Both the position numbers and the translations under genes were made by a program. From the NCBI GenBank assembly GCA_964036315.1, contig OZ038517.1, forward strand, positions 47,570,237 to 47,634,236: 64,000 nucleotides of DNA, given 5' to 3'. Positions 19,832 through 29,479 of the stretch are shown here, piece by piece. Under the pieces are notes generated by a model. The model was not told the origin of the DNA. It saw only the letters and a program-made list of their open reading frames with translations, and ran no database searches. The stretch is from Acanthosepion esculentum (lineage: Eukaryota > Mollusca > Cephalopoda > Sepiida > Sepiidae). Positions within the stretch are counted from its first letter, which is position 1. The number at the start of each line of letters is the position of its first letter.

Positions 19832-20422
19832 TGAACCTTTCCAAAACAGAAACTGTGATCTGCAAGTGGAATGAAAGCGGTGTTGGTGTATACCTAGAAT
19901 TTGTTATAAAAGTTCATGAGTTCAAAAGTTCAGTTAGTGAATCTAAACACTTCAAACACCTCTCGTTGTATGGATCGGCTATGACAAGTTTAGTATCAGA
20001 GAAAAGGAACCTGATGATGGAATATTCTGCGCTAGATGCAATTTTGACCAACCCCATAAACTGCTACAGAACTGAAATATCAACCTGAAAACTCGAGTCA
20101 TGTTCTTAAAAGGTTTTGTCAGATTGATACTTTTATATAGATATCATGCACAGTGCCAAGCCTATTCAGAAATGTCTAGACTGTCTGTATATGCAGTATA
20201 AAACCACTTTCTCAGATCAATGGTTAAAAGTGGTTTTGAGCGTGTGAAGCTTACGGCTTTTGGCAAAGGCCATCCTTCTTGGAATATTGTGGACTGGTGC
20301 TACAGAACCTCAAAGAAGGAACTGTACCAAATAACAGAAACTGCATCATTTGAGTGCTACCAATCGCAGCAACAAATAAAATGGATATCACATATAACTC
20401 AAAGAGAAAATAATGATATAAG

Positions 20423-20435
20423 CAAGATGTTGATT
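20423..20435. repeat. Target-site duplication, left copy (retroposon 4)
   Basis: CAAGATGTTGATT, identical to 20,849-20,861. It falls in the codons for KML of the LINE, and the LINE frame continues correctly after the right copy. Confidence 0.9.
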
Positions 20436-20848
20436 GGTTTGTTTTGTTTTATGGCATATCAAAACCTCAGTGTGTTATTTAATGCCAACAAGATTTTTAT
20501 TGCTGGTAATATTTTGTTTCAAAAAGCTATTGCTGGCAATATTTTTTTTTTCAAAAATCTATTGCTCGTAATATTTTTTTGCAAAAATGTATTACTGGTA
20601 ATATTGTTTTTTTAAAAAAAATATTGCTGGTATTAAAACCTATTTTTACACTTTCATAGTCTTTTGACTCCAGTTTTTTTTGGGCGGGGTTAACTATTTG
20701 CTCATATCTATGACCCTAACAGGTGCTGCCATCCTCTATCAGGATGAACCTGGGAGCACCAGCAATTAAGAGGTGGTTACATGCACCTCAAAACCTCCTG
20801 ATCAGAGTCCTTGCTGCCAGATGTAGTTTATCGTCATACCCAGGATGC
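20436..20848 (-). mobile_element. Retroposon family R, copy 4, reversed, with exact boundaries
   Basis: A 413-bp insert between perfect 13-bp duplications. Read on the minus strand it begins GGCATCCTGGGTATGACGAT, passes through ACCACCTCTTAATTGCTGG and CTGTTAGGGTCATAGATATG, then five degenerate AATATTACCAGCAATA units, and ends GATATGCCATAAAACAAAAC followed by an AAACC tail. Having the tail at one end and long duplications at both is the signature of retroposition. With only one TCCTGGGTATGAC unit it is the shortest and probably the most basic form of the family in this window. Confidence 0.9.
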
Positions 20849-20861
20849 CAAGATGTTGATT
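20849..20861. repeat. Target-site duplication, right copy (retroposon 4)
   Basis: CAAGATGTTGATT, identical to 20,423-20,435. Confidence 0.9.
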
Positions 20862-21027
20862 TTCCACATTACCTTAAATAAAAGTTTAGGAAAGAAACTC
20901 CTATCAGTACTGGAAAAGAGCTATAACAGCTACTGGACTTGAGAAATCTATTTTCTTGAAAAAAATTTGTTCAGAGAAAGATTTCATAAATTTCAACCAG
21001 AAGCAGTACAGGCTGCTGGCACAATGA

Positions 21028-22280
21028 ATGCCAAATGTTTCCTTATAGGGAAAAGGCTAATATTACCATTTAATGTATCAAATGAGTCTGTGTAAATAGA
21101 TTTTGGAAACATGAACTGGGGAGTATAGCCAGAGAGGAAACCATGCTTAGTGCTACAAAAGATAGGAAGTTGGGAAGGGCCATAACTGCCATGGCACATA
21201 AAAGAAGATAATTTATAATTATTTTCTAGTGAATTTTAGAAATTAATCTCATGCTTTAATTCTTTTATTGCCAGTTTCTCTTTCTGTGCCGTTTTAAAAT
21301 CTTTATTTTATTCTTCCATTTTAAAGTTTTTGTGATTATTCGCTTTATTCTGGGTTATTTTAATCATTATCAGCTCCATGAATGACGTTATTACAGGCTT
21401 CTTTCTTGAGCGTTTGTTGAAACGACAGTTGTCAAGTGTTTGTTTGTTTCACAAAGATTTATTTATTTATTTATTTTTAAGGAGCAGTACCTTCTTCAGT
21501 TTTTTTTTTTTTTTTTTTTTTCTGAAAAGAATTCTGTTTAATTTCTATCGTTACGTTTCCTGAAAGACAGACGAGAAAGGAAAATAATTGATGCCTCCTT
21601 TGTGTGTGCGTGTGTGTGTGTGTGTGTGTTTTAGCGGCTGAACAGAATCCGGTTTCAAGTGATGACTTCACTTGACATTGGCAAGACAAAACTTGAGGCA
21701 ACTGAAGAGCAGTCACTCACTTTTCAGGGGCTGTCAGCCAAGTAGCCCTTTTGAAATAATTAACACAACATGAATAATTACAATGCAAAAAAAAAAAAAA
21801 AAAAAACCCTCCAAAAAACCAGAGTTAATAGAACGGTGAAAGACATTACAACTCTTCATGGTTTAAATTATCTTTTTGAATTGTGAGTGTTAAACTCTTT
21901 TGATAGTTTTAGGGGAGGGGAAACCCGAGAAATGTAAATGCTAATGTGGAATAAAGAATGATTTTTTTTTTTTTTTTTTTACAAAAGAGCTTGCATTTGA
22001 ATTAGATTTAATTAAATGCAGATATATGACACGTGTTGTCGATTTTGAGAGCCATTCCATGTCACTTGTAAGTTCTCCTTGAAAATCAATCGTTAATAAG
22101 GAGAAGACAAATAAATTTAAAGTAAATTTTCTGATGCTCTACCAGGCATGACTCTCATGGCTTCTGCTCTTAATTTTTTGCTTTTCTTCTTTCCATCCTG
22201 ATTGTCCGGACACATGGACGCATGCACCAAAATTCTCTGCTTTCTCTTCTCCCTCAGTGCAATCATGGGATCTCCCTGTC

Positions 22281-22315
<35 letters not shown>

Positions 22316-22410
22316 ATACAGTGTGCGATGGGTAAATTGTCACTATTTTATTTTTTTTTTTTCGTGCATGCATGTTGTTTGTTTTTGATTTTGTTGGCTT
22401 CACAATATAG
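21028..22410. other. Non-coding stretch rich in homopolymers
   Basis: No gene is recognised. It contains poly-T at about 21,500-21,521 and 21,962-21,980, poly-A at about 21,787-21,806, an A-run of more than 30 at about 22,280-22,312, and a TG microsatellite. Small frames over the homopolymers code for strings of F or K and are artefacts of composition. Confidence 0.5.
21601..21629. repeat. (TG)n microsatellite
   Basis: TG dinucleotides with one TGCG interruption, about 14 copies. Confidence 0.9.
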
Positions 22411-23078
22411 TAGGGTCAGTTGGGCACCATCTGTGAGAAAAAGAGCCCCATGAGAAAATTCCCACTGCCAGAAATTTGGAAGTCGCATGCTGTACTCTTT
22501 GGCATTTGTGCCAGAAGTTCCAATACGAACATTTCAGTGTGTCTGGCTGCCAGTTTGAGGACAGTGCAGAGGATTTGGAAAGAGTTGGATGAGTCTAATG
22601 ATGATTATGAAGGTTTTTGGAGTGATCACTAGTGATGACAATATTATGCCTCCATTCATCTTCTCATACGGCCTCAAAATCAACACAGAGGCCTACATCA
22701 AGTGCCTTGAAGAGGTAGTGCATCCTTGGGTCAAGAGGGTGGCTACTGGAAGACCCTGTGTCTGGCAATAGGATTTTGCACCATGCCACACAAGCAGGAG
22801 AACCCAGTTAGAGAATTTCTGTGACCATATCAACCCTTACATCTGACCACCTAACTCTACAGACTTGCAACCCCTTTTATTATTATGTGTGGGACGCAGT
22901 TGAGGAAGAGACCTACAAAACTCCTTCTAACACCAAAGATGAACTGAAGGCAAGGATTATGGCAGCATTCACCAACTTAAACAAGGAGACCATCCAGAAG
23001 AGAAGCAGGAGATTCCAAAGTCGTCAGGAGGCCACGATTGAAGCCAATGGTAATTTTATTGATAAATTTACTCTTTAG
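22411..23078 (+). pseudogene. Mariner-type transposase, internally deleted
   Basis: The element starts with TAGGGTCAGTTG at 22,411, which matches the reverse of its 3' end (TAGGGTGCGTTG) in 10 of 12 bases: terminal inverted repeats next to TA. From an ATG at 22,450 the frame encodes an N-terminal helix-turn-helix (RKFPLPEIWKSHAVLFGICA, ASLRTVQRIWKELDESNDDY). It then jumps at about 22,614 into FGVITSDDNIMPPFIFSYGL, so most of the middle, including the first catalytic aspartate, is deleted. HPWVKRVATGRPCVWQ is followed by an in-frame TAG (22,769), then DFAPCHTSRR with the second Asp (GAT 22,772) and PPNSTDLQPL with the third (GAC 22,862). 29 residues lie between these, against about 34 in the family. 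After a frameshift, YYVWDAVEEETYKTPSNTKD and later EATIEANGNF complete the C-terminus. I recognise the family as very common in octopus assemblies. Confidence 0.85.
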
Positions 23079-23690
23079 TATTTCAAGATATTTTTGTGTA
23101 ATTTTGGTAAATATATCTGTTAAAATGAGATGTCAGTGTTATTTTCATTTTTGTGTGATTCCGATGACAATTTATTCAACGCACCCTATCTGGAGGCCGT
23201 GATTGAAGCCAATGGCGATTATATGGAATAAATTTACTCTTTAGTATTTCAAGATATTTTTGTGTAATTTTGGTAAATATATCTGTTAAAATGAGATGTC
23301 AGTGTTATTTTCATTTTTGTGTGATTCCGATGACAATTTATTCAACGCACCCTATCTGGAGGCCGTGATTGAAGCCAATGGCGATTATATGGAATAAATT
23401 TACTCTTTAGTATTTCAAGATATTTTTGTGTAATTTTGGTAAATATATCTGTTAAAATGAGATGTCAGTGTTATTTTCATTTTTGTGTGATTCCGATGAC
23501 AATTTATTCAACGCACCCTATCTGGAGGCCGTGATTGAAGCCAATGGCGATTATATGGAATAAATTTACTCTTTAGTATTTCAAGATATTTTTGCATAGT
23601 TCTGGTCAATATATGTGTTAAAAGGAGATGACAGTGTTATTTTTTGTTTTTGCATAATTTAGACGACAATTTATCCATCGCATCTTGCGT
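23027..23690 (+). repeat. 166-bp tandem repeat made from the mariner 3' end, four units
   Basis: GGAGGCC starts at 23,027, 23,192, 23,358 and 23,524 (steps of 165, 166 and 166). Each unit holds the last ~12 transposase codons (VIEANGDYME or similar with stop), the 3' UTR and the right terminal repeat CAACGCACCCTATC, directly joined to the next unit's coding end. Units 2 and 3 are nearly identical and share ATATGGAATAAATTTAC. Unit 4 diverges after AAGATATTTTTG and ends ATCGCATCTTGCG. So the element has one 5' end and four 3' ends. Confidence 0.9.
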
Positions 23691-23789
23691 ATGTATCACA
23701 TTTCCAATTAATTATTTTCTATCATTTCACTCAAACAAGTTAATAAAGCTACTAAAATACAAGCAGTTACTGAGTGTGCGAGAACATGA

Positions 23790-24085
23790 GTAAAAAAAAG
23801 AAACAGTATTAAGAATAGAGAACAATAAAAGAACAGGATTTAAGAAGACAACGATTGACATTGCATTTAAATTTTAGAAGATCAAAGTTGACTGGAAAGC
23901 AAGAAGCCTGAAGAGTTCCACAAGCAAGTTGTGAGAGAATAAACAGTTAGCATAGAATTTACGGTTACATTTTGTCATTTTAGCTGTAAAATAATAAGAC
24001 ATTTTCACCAACCTAGTGATGCTTTTAAATTCATAAAGTCTAGGTACCATTTTATCTGTAGTTGAAGGCATACAATTGCATTCAA
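23790..24085 (-). pseudogene. LINE fragment F: reverse-transcriptase C-terminus, reversed
   Basis: On the minus strand one frame reads VPRLYEFKSITRLVKMSYYF and TAKMTKCNRKFYANCLFSHN, then shifts to LWNSS-like sequence and LQSSKI-MQCQ, followed by the 3' UTR start CTTCTTAAATCCTGTTCTTT. This parallels fragments B and C (LYEIKHSTRLADKVSSF, FYANSFF). Its 3' end is near 23,790 in an A-rich stretch that is not a clear tail. Confidence 0.72.
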
Positions 24086-24133
24086 AATATATTTAGTTGA
24101 AACCATAATTTGTTTTCTAGATATCTATATTTC

Positions 24134-24182
24134 TGCATTAAATAACCCATAGAGGTTGATATGCTGCTAAATAAAATTAAAC
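24134..24182 (+). mobile_element. Isolated family-R 3' terminus
   Basis: GCATTAAATAACCCATAGAG, then GTTGATATGCTGCTAAATAA and an A-rich end. It is the terminal module only, with no core upstream. Confidence 0.55.
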
Positions 24183-24939
24183 GACCGACATAAGAGAACT
24201 CTTTCATGACATCAGTCAATATAATATCCTATACTTTCTTAAATTGTATTCCAAAATATAACTTTTGCCAGGATTTCAAGTCCGACTGGGGACAGTGAAT
24301 ATAGAAAAAATTATAATGGCAACTAATTAAAACAAAATACAGTGAAGAAAGAAATGTTAATGAACTCTTACTTGTAACTGGAGTAATCTTTTGGTGGCAA
24401 TTGTTTGAGTCAAATTGCAACAAAAAAAGACTATATGTTGCCTACAAGTAATTCTCCTTGTAGAAGTAATGATAGAAATTAATGAGTTAGGAGCCAACAG
24501 TTTGGTAACACATCCAGTCAGCTTTGAAAGAGGGAGCAATGGTCGTTACGAAGAAAGGAAAGAAGTACAGCCTTTGGCTAACTATTTTAGTATTTTATAC
24601 ATATCTCTCTTCGAACACATATGCAAATTTTGACTCCCCTTTCAATCAGATGGCGTCGACTGGAACTCCTTTCTATAAATTTTCTGTTAAGACGAAGTCA
24701 TATCTTTTGTTAAATTTTCATCGCAAGATTACAGTTGCATTCCATTATTTCTCCCCTTCCACAAGGTAAGGGCACAAAGTTTCTGCCCTTTGACAAAACT
24801 ACAGCATAAAACACATATCACTGCCTCCGCTAATCAAATATGTATACACACAAAAGCTGAGTATCATCTACCATGTATTCAACTGTGAAAGCTGAATAAC
24901 GTAAATCATATTTTTTATTACTTCAAAGCTCCCAAGAAA
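24183..24939. other. Non-coding stretch, nothing recognised
   Basis: Several 60-80-codon frames on both strands (for example 24,415-24,769) show no domain, repeat or signal that I recognise. Confidence 0.45.
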
Positions 24940-24998
24940 ATTAAATTTTGGCATTAAATGACATATAAGGATTTGATACGCTAACATAAAGAAAACCT
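24940..24998 (+). mobile_element. Isolated family-R 3' terminus, diverged
   Basis: TTTTGGCATTAAATGACATA followed by AAGGATTTGATACGCTAACA and an A-rich end. Confidence 0.45.
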
Positions 24999-25027
24999 GA
25001 AATTATTAATGACTCAACCTAATACAA

Positions 25028-25030
<3 letters not shown>

Positions 25031-25079
<49 letters not shown>
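25031..25079. repeat. (TA)n microsatellite
   Basis: About 24 uninterrupted TA dinucleotides. Confidence 0.95.
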
Positions 25080-25087
<8 letters not shown>

Positions 25088-25189
25088 GCAATGAAAACAT
25101 CAAAAATTGCAGTATGAGCACTGGTAAAAAATGATACTGAAGATATTAGGTTTATAATACCCCAAAAATTCATACACAGATGCCCTCAA

Positions 25190-25475
25190 GGCACAGTGTA
25201 TAAAGGCGTTAGATAGATCCAGTGACAGGACCCAAAGAGTGTGAGTTCAATACCCGGTTAAGACAGTGGAGAACTTGGAGAGGGGAATTAACAGGAGATA
25301 ACTGATAACTGACATCCATTAAAACATGGCACGTGGAACTAGAACTGTCTATCCTAGTGAGCAAAAAAACAAAGGGTTGAGTTTGACATTCCAACCATCT
25401 GAAGAAGGCTGGAGTGTACAATGGCCGAAAAGTTGTAATAAATATGGCAACAAAGATGAGGACAATAGTCCGAAT
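25190..25475 (+). mobile_element. tRNA-derived SINE with a conserved body
   Basis: The head has GCGTTAGATAGATCCAGTGA and then GAGTTCAATACCCGG, which resembles a B box with one inserted base. The body includes ACATGGCACGTGGAACTAGA, CCATCTGAAGAAGGCTGGAG and AGATGAGGACAATAGTCCG. I know this body as a very common repeat in octopus assemblies, where gene predictors often call it a short protein starting MARGTRTVYP; the same frame is open here (25,326-25,529). A 160-codon frame on the opposite strand (25,209-25,691) is also an artefact of this element. The 3' end is uncertain. Confidence 0.6.
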
Positions 25476-26059
25476 AATGTAAATAGTATACCCATTATTG
25501 TCCGTAGGTATGCTACAACAAATGGATAAAATCAATTTAATTTGGCGGACAATGATTCCTTGCTTGTAACTCATAAAGAAATCACATGTGTTAAAGTTAA
25601 TTGATGGAGAGATTAAAAATACATTTCTCAGAACACGTGAATGCTGAAGGAAGTGAACAGCTGTCGATACGTGTATTTCTTTTATCGGCAAACAAGATAC
25701 TAATGTGAATTTTTAAATAGGAAACAATGTCAGCTTTAAAGAGCATGCTGCGATCTTTCCACTGCTAAATTGAATTAGAGCTGGTTTGATAACGGCGCTT
25801 GAATATATATTTGAATATACAATAACAGATCCCCATAAATATGTCTGTATTTCTGACAATGCAAACAGAGGAAATGATTTTATGCTTCCATGGCATAGAC
25901 ATATTGACAAACATAGATATATGTGTTGGTTCAAGTTGCTTTTGCGAAAATTACTCGAAAGGAGACCAGTAAAAGTATTAAGACAGTCACTAATATGAGT
26001 TAGCAATATGAAAGATAGATGTTCAGATATTGTCAGGAGCAACACCTCAACTCTTGCTT
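25476..26059. other. Stretch before the main satellite, no gene recognised
   Basis: A 70-codon frame at 25,786-25,998 (with DNANRGNDFMLPWHRHIDKH) is unusually rich in H, R and W for this AT-rich DNA and may be a transposon coding scrap, but I cannot name a family. The DNA passes into the first degenerate satellite unit at about 26,060 with no clear boundary. Confidence 0.35.
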
Positions 26060-26287
26060 CATAGTACTTTAATGGTCAGAGGATATTTGTTTGAGAAATT
26101 GTGAAAAAAGGTAAAAACGAAATGAAGAACAGACTAGCCTTAGATTAATAATGAAAATACTTATGCAATATATTTTAATGAACAGAGGATATTCAACCAA
26201 GAATGTTGGGTTATAAAAAGCCACAATGAGATAAAGAAAAGACTAGCCTTAAATTAATAATGAAAATACTTATGCAATATATTTTAA
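26060..26287. repeat. Degenerate left-edge units of the 109-bp satellite
   Basis: The unit landmark falls at about 26,073 and 26,179 (steps of 106 and 109). The first unit keeps only TCAGAGGATAT and GACTAGCCTTAGATTAAT with little in between (TTTGTTTGAGAAATTGTG replaces the CAACCAAG region). The second has AATGAACAGAGG in place of AAGGATCAGAGG. From 26,288 onward the units are standard. Such decay at the border is typical of satellite edges, where unequal exchange no longer homogenises. Confidence 0.85.
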
Positions 26288-26699
26288 GGATCAGAGGATA
26301 TTCAACCAAGAATGTTGGGTTATAAAAAGCCACAATGATATAAAGAAAAGACTAGCCTTAAATTAATAATGAAAATAATTATGCAATATATTTTAAGGAT
26401 CAGAGGATATTCAACCAAGAATGTTGGGTTATAAAAAGCCACAATGATATAAAGAAAAGACTAGCCTTAAATTAATAATGAAAATAATTATGCAATATAT
26501 TTTAAGGATCAGAGGATATTCAACCAAGAATGTTGGGTTATAAAAAGCCACAATGATATAAAGAAAAGACTAGCCTTAAATTAATAATGAAAATAATTAT
26601 GGAATATATTTTAAGGATCAGAGGATATTCAACCAAGAATGTTGGGTTATAAAAAGCCACAATGATATAAAGAAAAGACTAGCCTTAAATTAATAATGA

Positions 26700-29030
26700 A
26701 AATACTTATGCAATATATTTTAAGGATCAGAGGATATTCAACCAAGAATGTTGGGTTATAAAAAGCCACAATGATATAAAGAAAAGACTAGCCTTAGATT
26801 AATAATGAAAATACTTATGCAATATATTTTAAGGATCAGAGGATATTCAACCAAGAATGTTGGGTTATAAAAAGCCACAATGATATAAAGAAATACTAGC
26901 CTTAAATTAATAATGAAAATACTTATGCAATATATTTTAAGGATCAGAGGATATTCAACCAAGAATGTTGGGTTATAAAAAGCCACAATGATATAAAGAA
27001 AAGACTAGCCTTAAATTAATAATGAAAATACTTATGCAATATATTTTAAGGATCAGAGGATATTCAACCAAGAATGTTGGGTTATAAAAAGCCAAAATGA
27101 TATAAAGAAAAGACTAGCCTTAAATTAATAATGAAAATACTTATGCAATATATTTTAAGGATCAGAGGATATTCAACCAAGAATGTTGGGTTATAAAAAG
27201 CCAAAATGAGATAAAGAAAAGACTAGCCTTAAATTAATAATGAAAATACTTATGCAATATATTTTAAGGATCAGAGGATATTCAACCAAGAATGTTGGGT
27301 TATAAAAAGCCACAATGAGATGAAGAAAAGACTAGCCTTAAATTAATAATGAAAATACTTATGCAATATATTTTAAGGATCAGAGGATATTCAACCAAGA
27401 ATGTTGGGTTATAAAAAGCCAAAATGAGATAAAGAAAAGACTAGCCTTAAATTAATAATGAAAATACTTATGCAATATATTTTAAGGATCAGAGGATATT
27501 CAACCAAGAATGTTGGGTTATAAAAAGCCAAAATGAGATAAAGAAAAGACTAGCCTTAAATTAATAATGAAAATACTTATGCAATATATTTTAAGGATCA
27601 GAGGATATTCAACCAAGAATGTTGGGTTATAAAAAGCCAAAATGAGATAAAGAAAAGACTAGCCTTAAATTAATAATGAAAATACTTATGCAATATATTT
27701 TAAGGATCAGAGGATATTCAACCAAGAATGTTGGGTTATAAAAAGCCAAAATGAGATAAAGAAAAGACTAGCCTTAAATTAATAATGAAAATACTTATGC
27801 AATATATTTTAAGGATCAGAGGATATTCAACCAAGAATGTTGGGTTATAAAAAGCCAAAATGATATAAAGAAAAGACTAGCCTTAAATTAATAATGAAAA
27901 TACTTATGCAATATATTTTAAGGATCAGAGGATATTCAACCAAGAATGTTGGGTTATAAAAAGCCACAATGATATAAAGAAATACTAGCCTTAAATTAAT
28001 AATGAAAATACTTATGCAATATATTTTAAGGATCAGAGGATATTCAACCAAGAATGTTGGGTTATAAAAAGCCACAATGATATAAAGAAATACTAGCCTT
28101 AAATTAATAATGAAAATACTTATGCAATATATTTTAAGGATCAGAGGATATTCAACCAAGAATGTTGGGTTATAAAAAGCCACAATGATATAAAGAAAAG
28201 ACTAGCCTTAGATTAATAATGAAAATACTTATGCAATATATTTTAAGGATCAGAGGATATTCAACCAAGAATGTTGGGTTATAAAAAGCCACAATGATAT
28301 AAAGAAATACTAGCCTTAAATTAATAATGAAAATACTTATGCAATATATTTTAAGGATCAGAGGATATTCAACCAAGAATGTTGGGTTATAAAAAGCCAC
28401 AATGATATAAAGAAAAGACTAGCCTTAAATTAATAATGAAAATACTTATGCAATATATTTTAAGGATCAGAGGATATTCAACCAAGAATGTTGGGTTATA
28501 AAAAGCCAAAATGATATAAAGAAAAGACTAGCCTTAAATTAATAATGAAAATACTTATGCAATATATTTTAAGGATCAGAGGATATTCAACCAAGAATGT
28601 TGGGTTATAAAAAGCCACAATGAGATGAAGAAAAGACTAGCCTTAAATTAATAATGAAAATACTTATGCAATATATTTTAAGGATCAGAGGATATTCAAC
28701 CAAGAATGTTGGGTTATAAAAAGCCAAAATGATATAAAGAAAAGACTAGCCTTAAATTAATAATGAAAATACTTATGCAATATATTTTAAGGATCAGAGG
28801 ATATTCAACCAAGAATGTTGGGTTATAAAAAGCCACAATGAGATGAAGAAAAGACTAGCCTTAAATTAATAATGAAAATACTTATGCAATATATTTTAAG
28901 GATCAGAGGATATTCAACCAAGAATGTTGGGTTATAAAAAGCCACAATGATATAAAGAAAAGACTAGCCTTAAATTAATAATGAAAATACTTATGCAATA
29001 TATTTTAAGGATCAGAGGATATTCAACCAA
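26700..29030. repeat. Block of about 21 satellite units copied again at +3,919 bp
   Basis: The succession of variants (TTAGATT unit, 108-bp unit, CCAAAATGATATAAAG, GAGATAAAG, CACAATGAGATGAAG, four GAGATAAAG units, CCAAAATGATATAAAG, two 108-bp units, and so on) is repeated at 30,620-32,950. The offset 3,919 equals 36 x 109 minus 5, and five 108-bp units lie in between. A further copy of the first part lies at +2,721 (25 units minus 4). Confidence 0.85.
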
Positions 29031-29479
29031 GAATGTTGGGTTATAAAAAGCCAAAATGAGATAAAGAAAAGACTAGCCTTAAATTAATAATGAAAATAAT
29101 TATGCAATATATTTTAAGGATCAGAGGATATTCAACCAAGAATGTTGGGTTATAAAAAGCCACAATGATATAAAGAAAAGACTAGCCTTAAATTAATAAT
29201 GAAAATAATTATGCAATATATTTTAAGGATCAGAGGATATTCAACCAAGAATGTTGGGTTATAAAAAGCCACAATGATATAAAGAAAAGACTAGCCTTAA
29301 ATTAATAATGAAAATAATTATGGAATATATTTTAAGGATCAGAGGATATTCAACCAAGAATGTTGGGTTATAAAAAGCCACAATGATATAAAGAAAAGAC
29401 TAGCCTTAAATTAATAATGAAAATACTTATGCAATATATTTTAAGGATCAGAGGATATTCAACCAAGAATGTTGGGTTA

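Larger units (their letters stand above)
19819..21027 (+). pseudogene. LINE reverse-transcriptase C-terminal part, interrupted by retroposon copy 4
   Basis: The 5' part encodes NKMNLSKTETVICKWNESGV and IKVHEFKSSVSESKHF (the palm-to-thumb strand usually ending EFKYLGS). Later, in other frames, come RVMFLKGFVRLILLY, VKSGFERVKLTAFG, ELYQITETASF and QIKWISHITQRENNDISKML. After the insertion the frame resumes (MLIFHIT, KLLSVLEKSYNSYW) and, one shift on, FLKKICSEKDFINFNQKQYR and LLAQ with a TGA at 21,025-21,027. The WISHxTRRENNDIxK motif is the typical C-terminal end of this reverse transcriptase. The catalytic FADD box lies outside the preserved part. Stops and frameshifts make it non-functional. 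Confidence 0.8.

Noticed and set aside
25326..25529. 67-codon plus-strand frame MARGTRTVYP...
   Set aside because: It is the conserved body of a SINE-like repeat, often mis-annotated as protein; I treat it as repeat sequence.
25209..25691. 160-codon minus-strand frame, the longest outside the satellite
   Set aside because: It runs antisense through a SINE body and AT-rich flank and shows no domain. SINE copies of this family often give such frames.
25786..25998. Possible transposon coding scrap (DNANRGNDFMLPWHRHIDKH)
   Set aside because: Composition is suggestive but I cannot name a family, so it is mentioned only in the description of the stretch.
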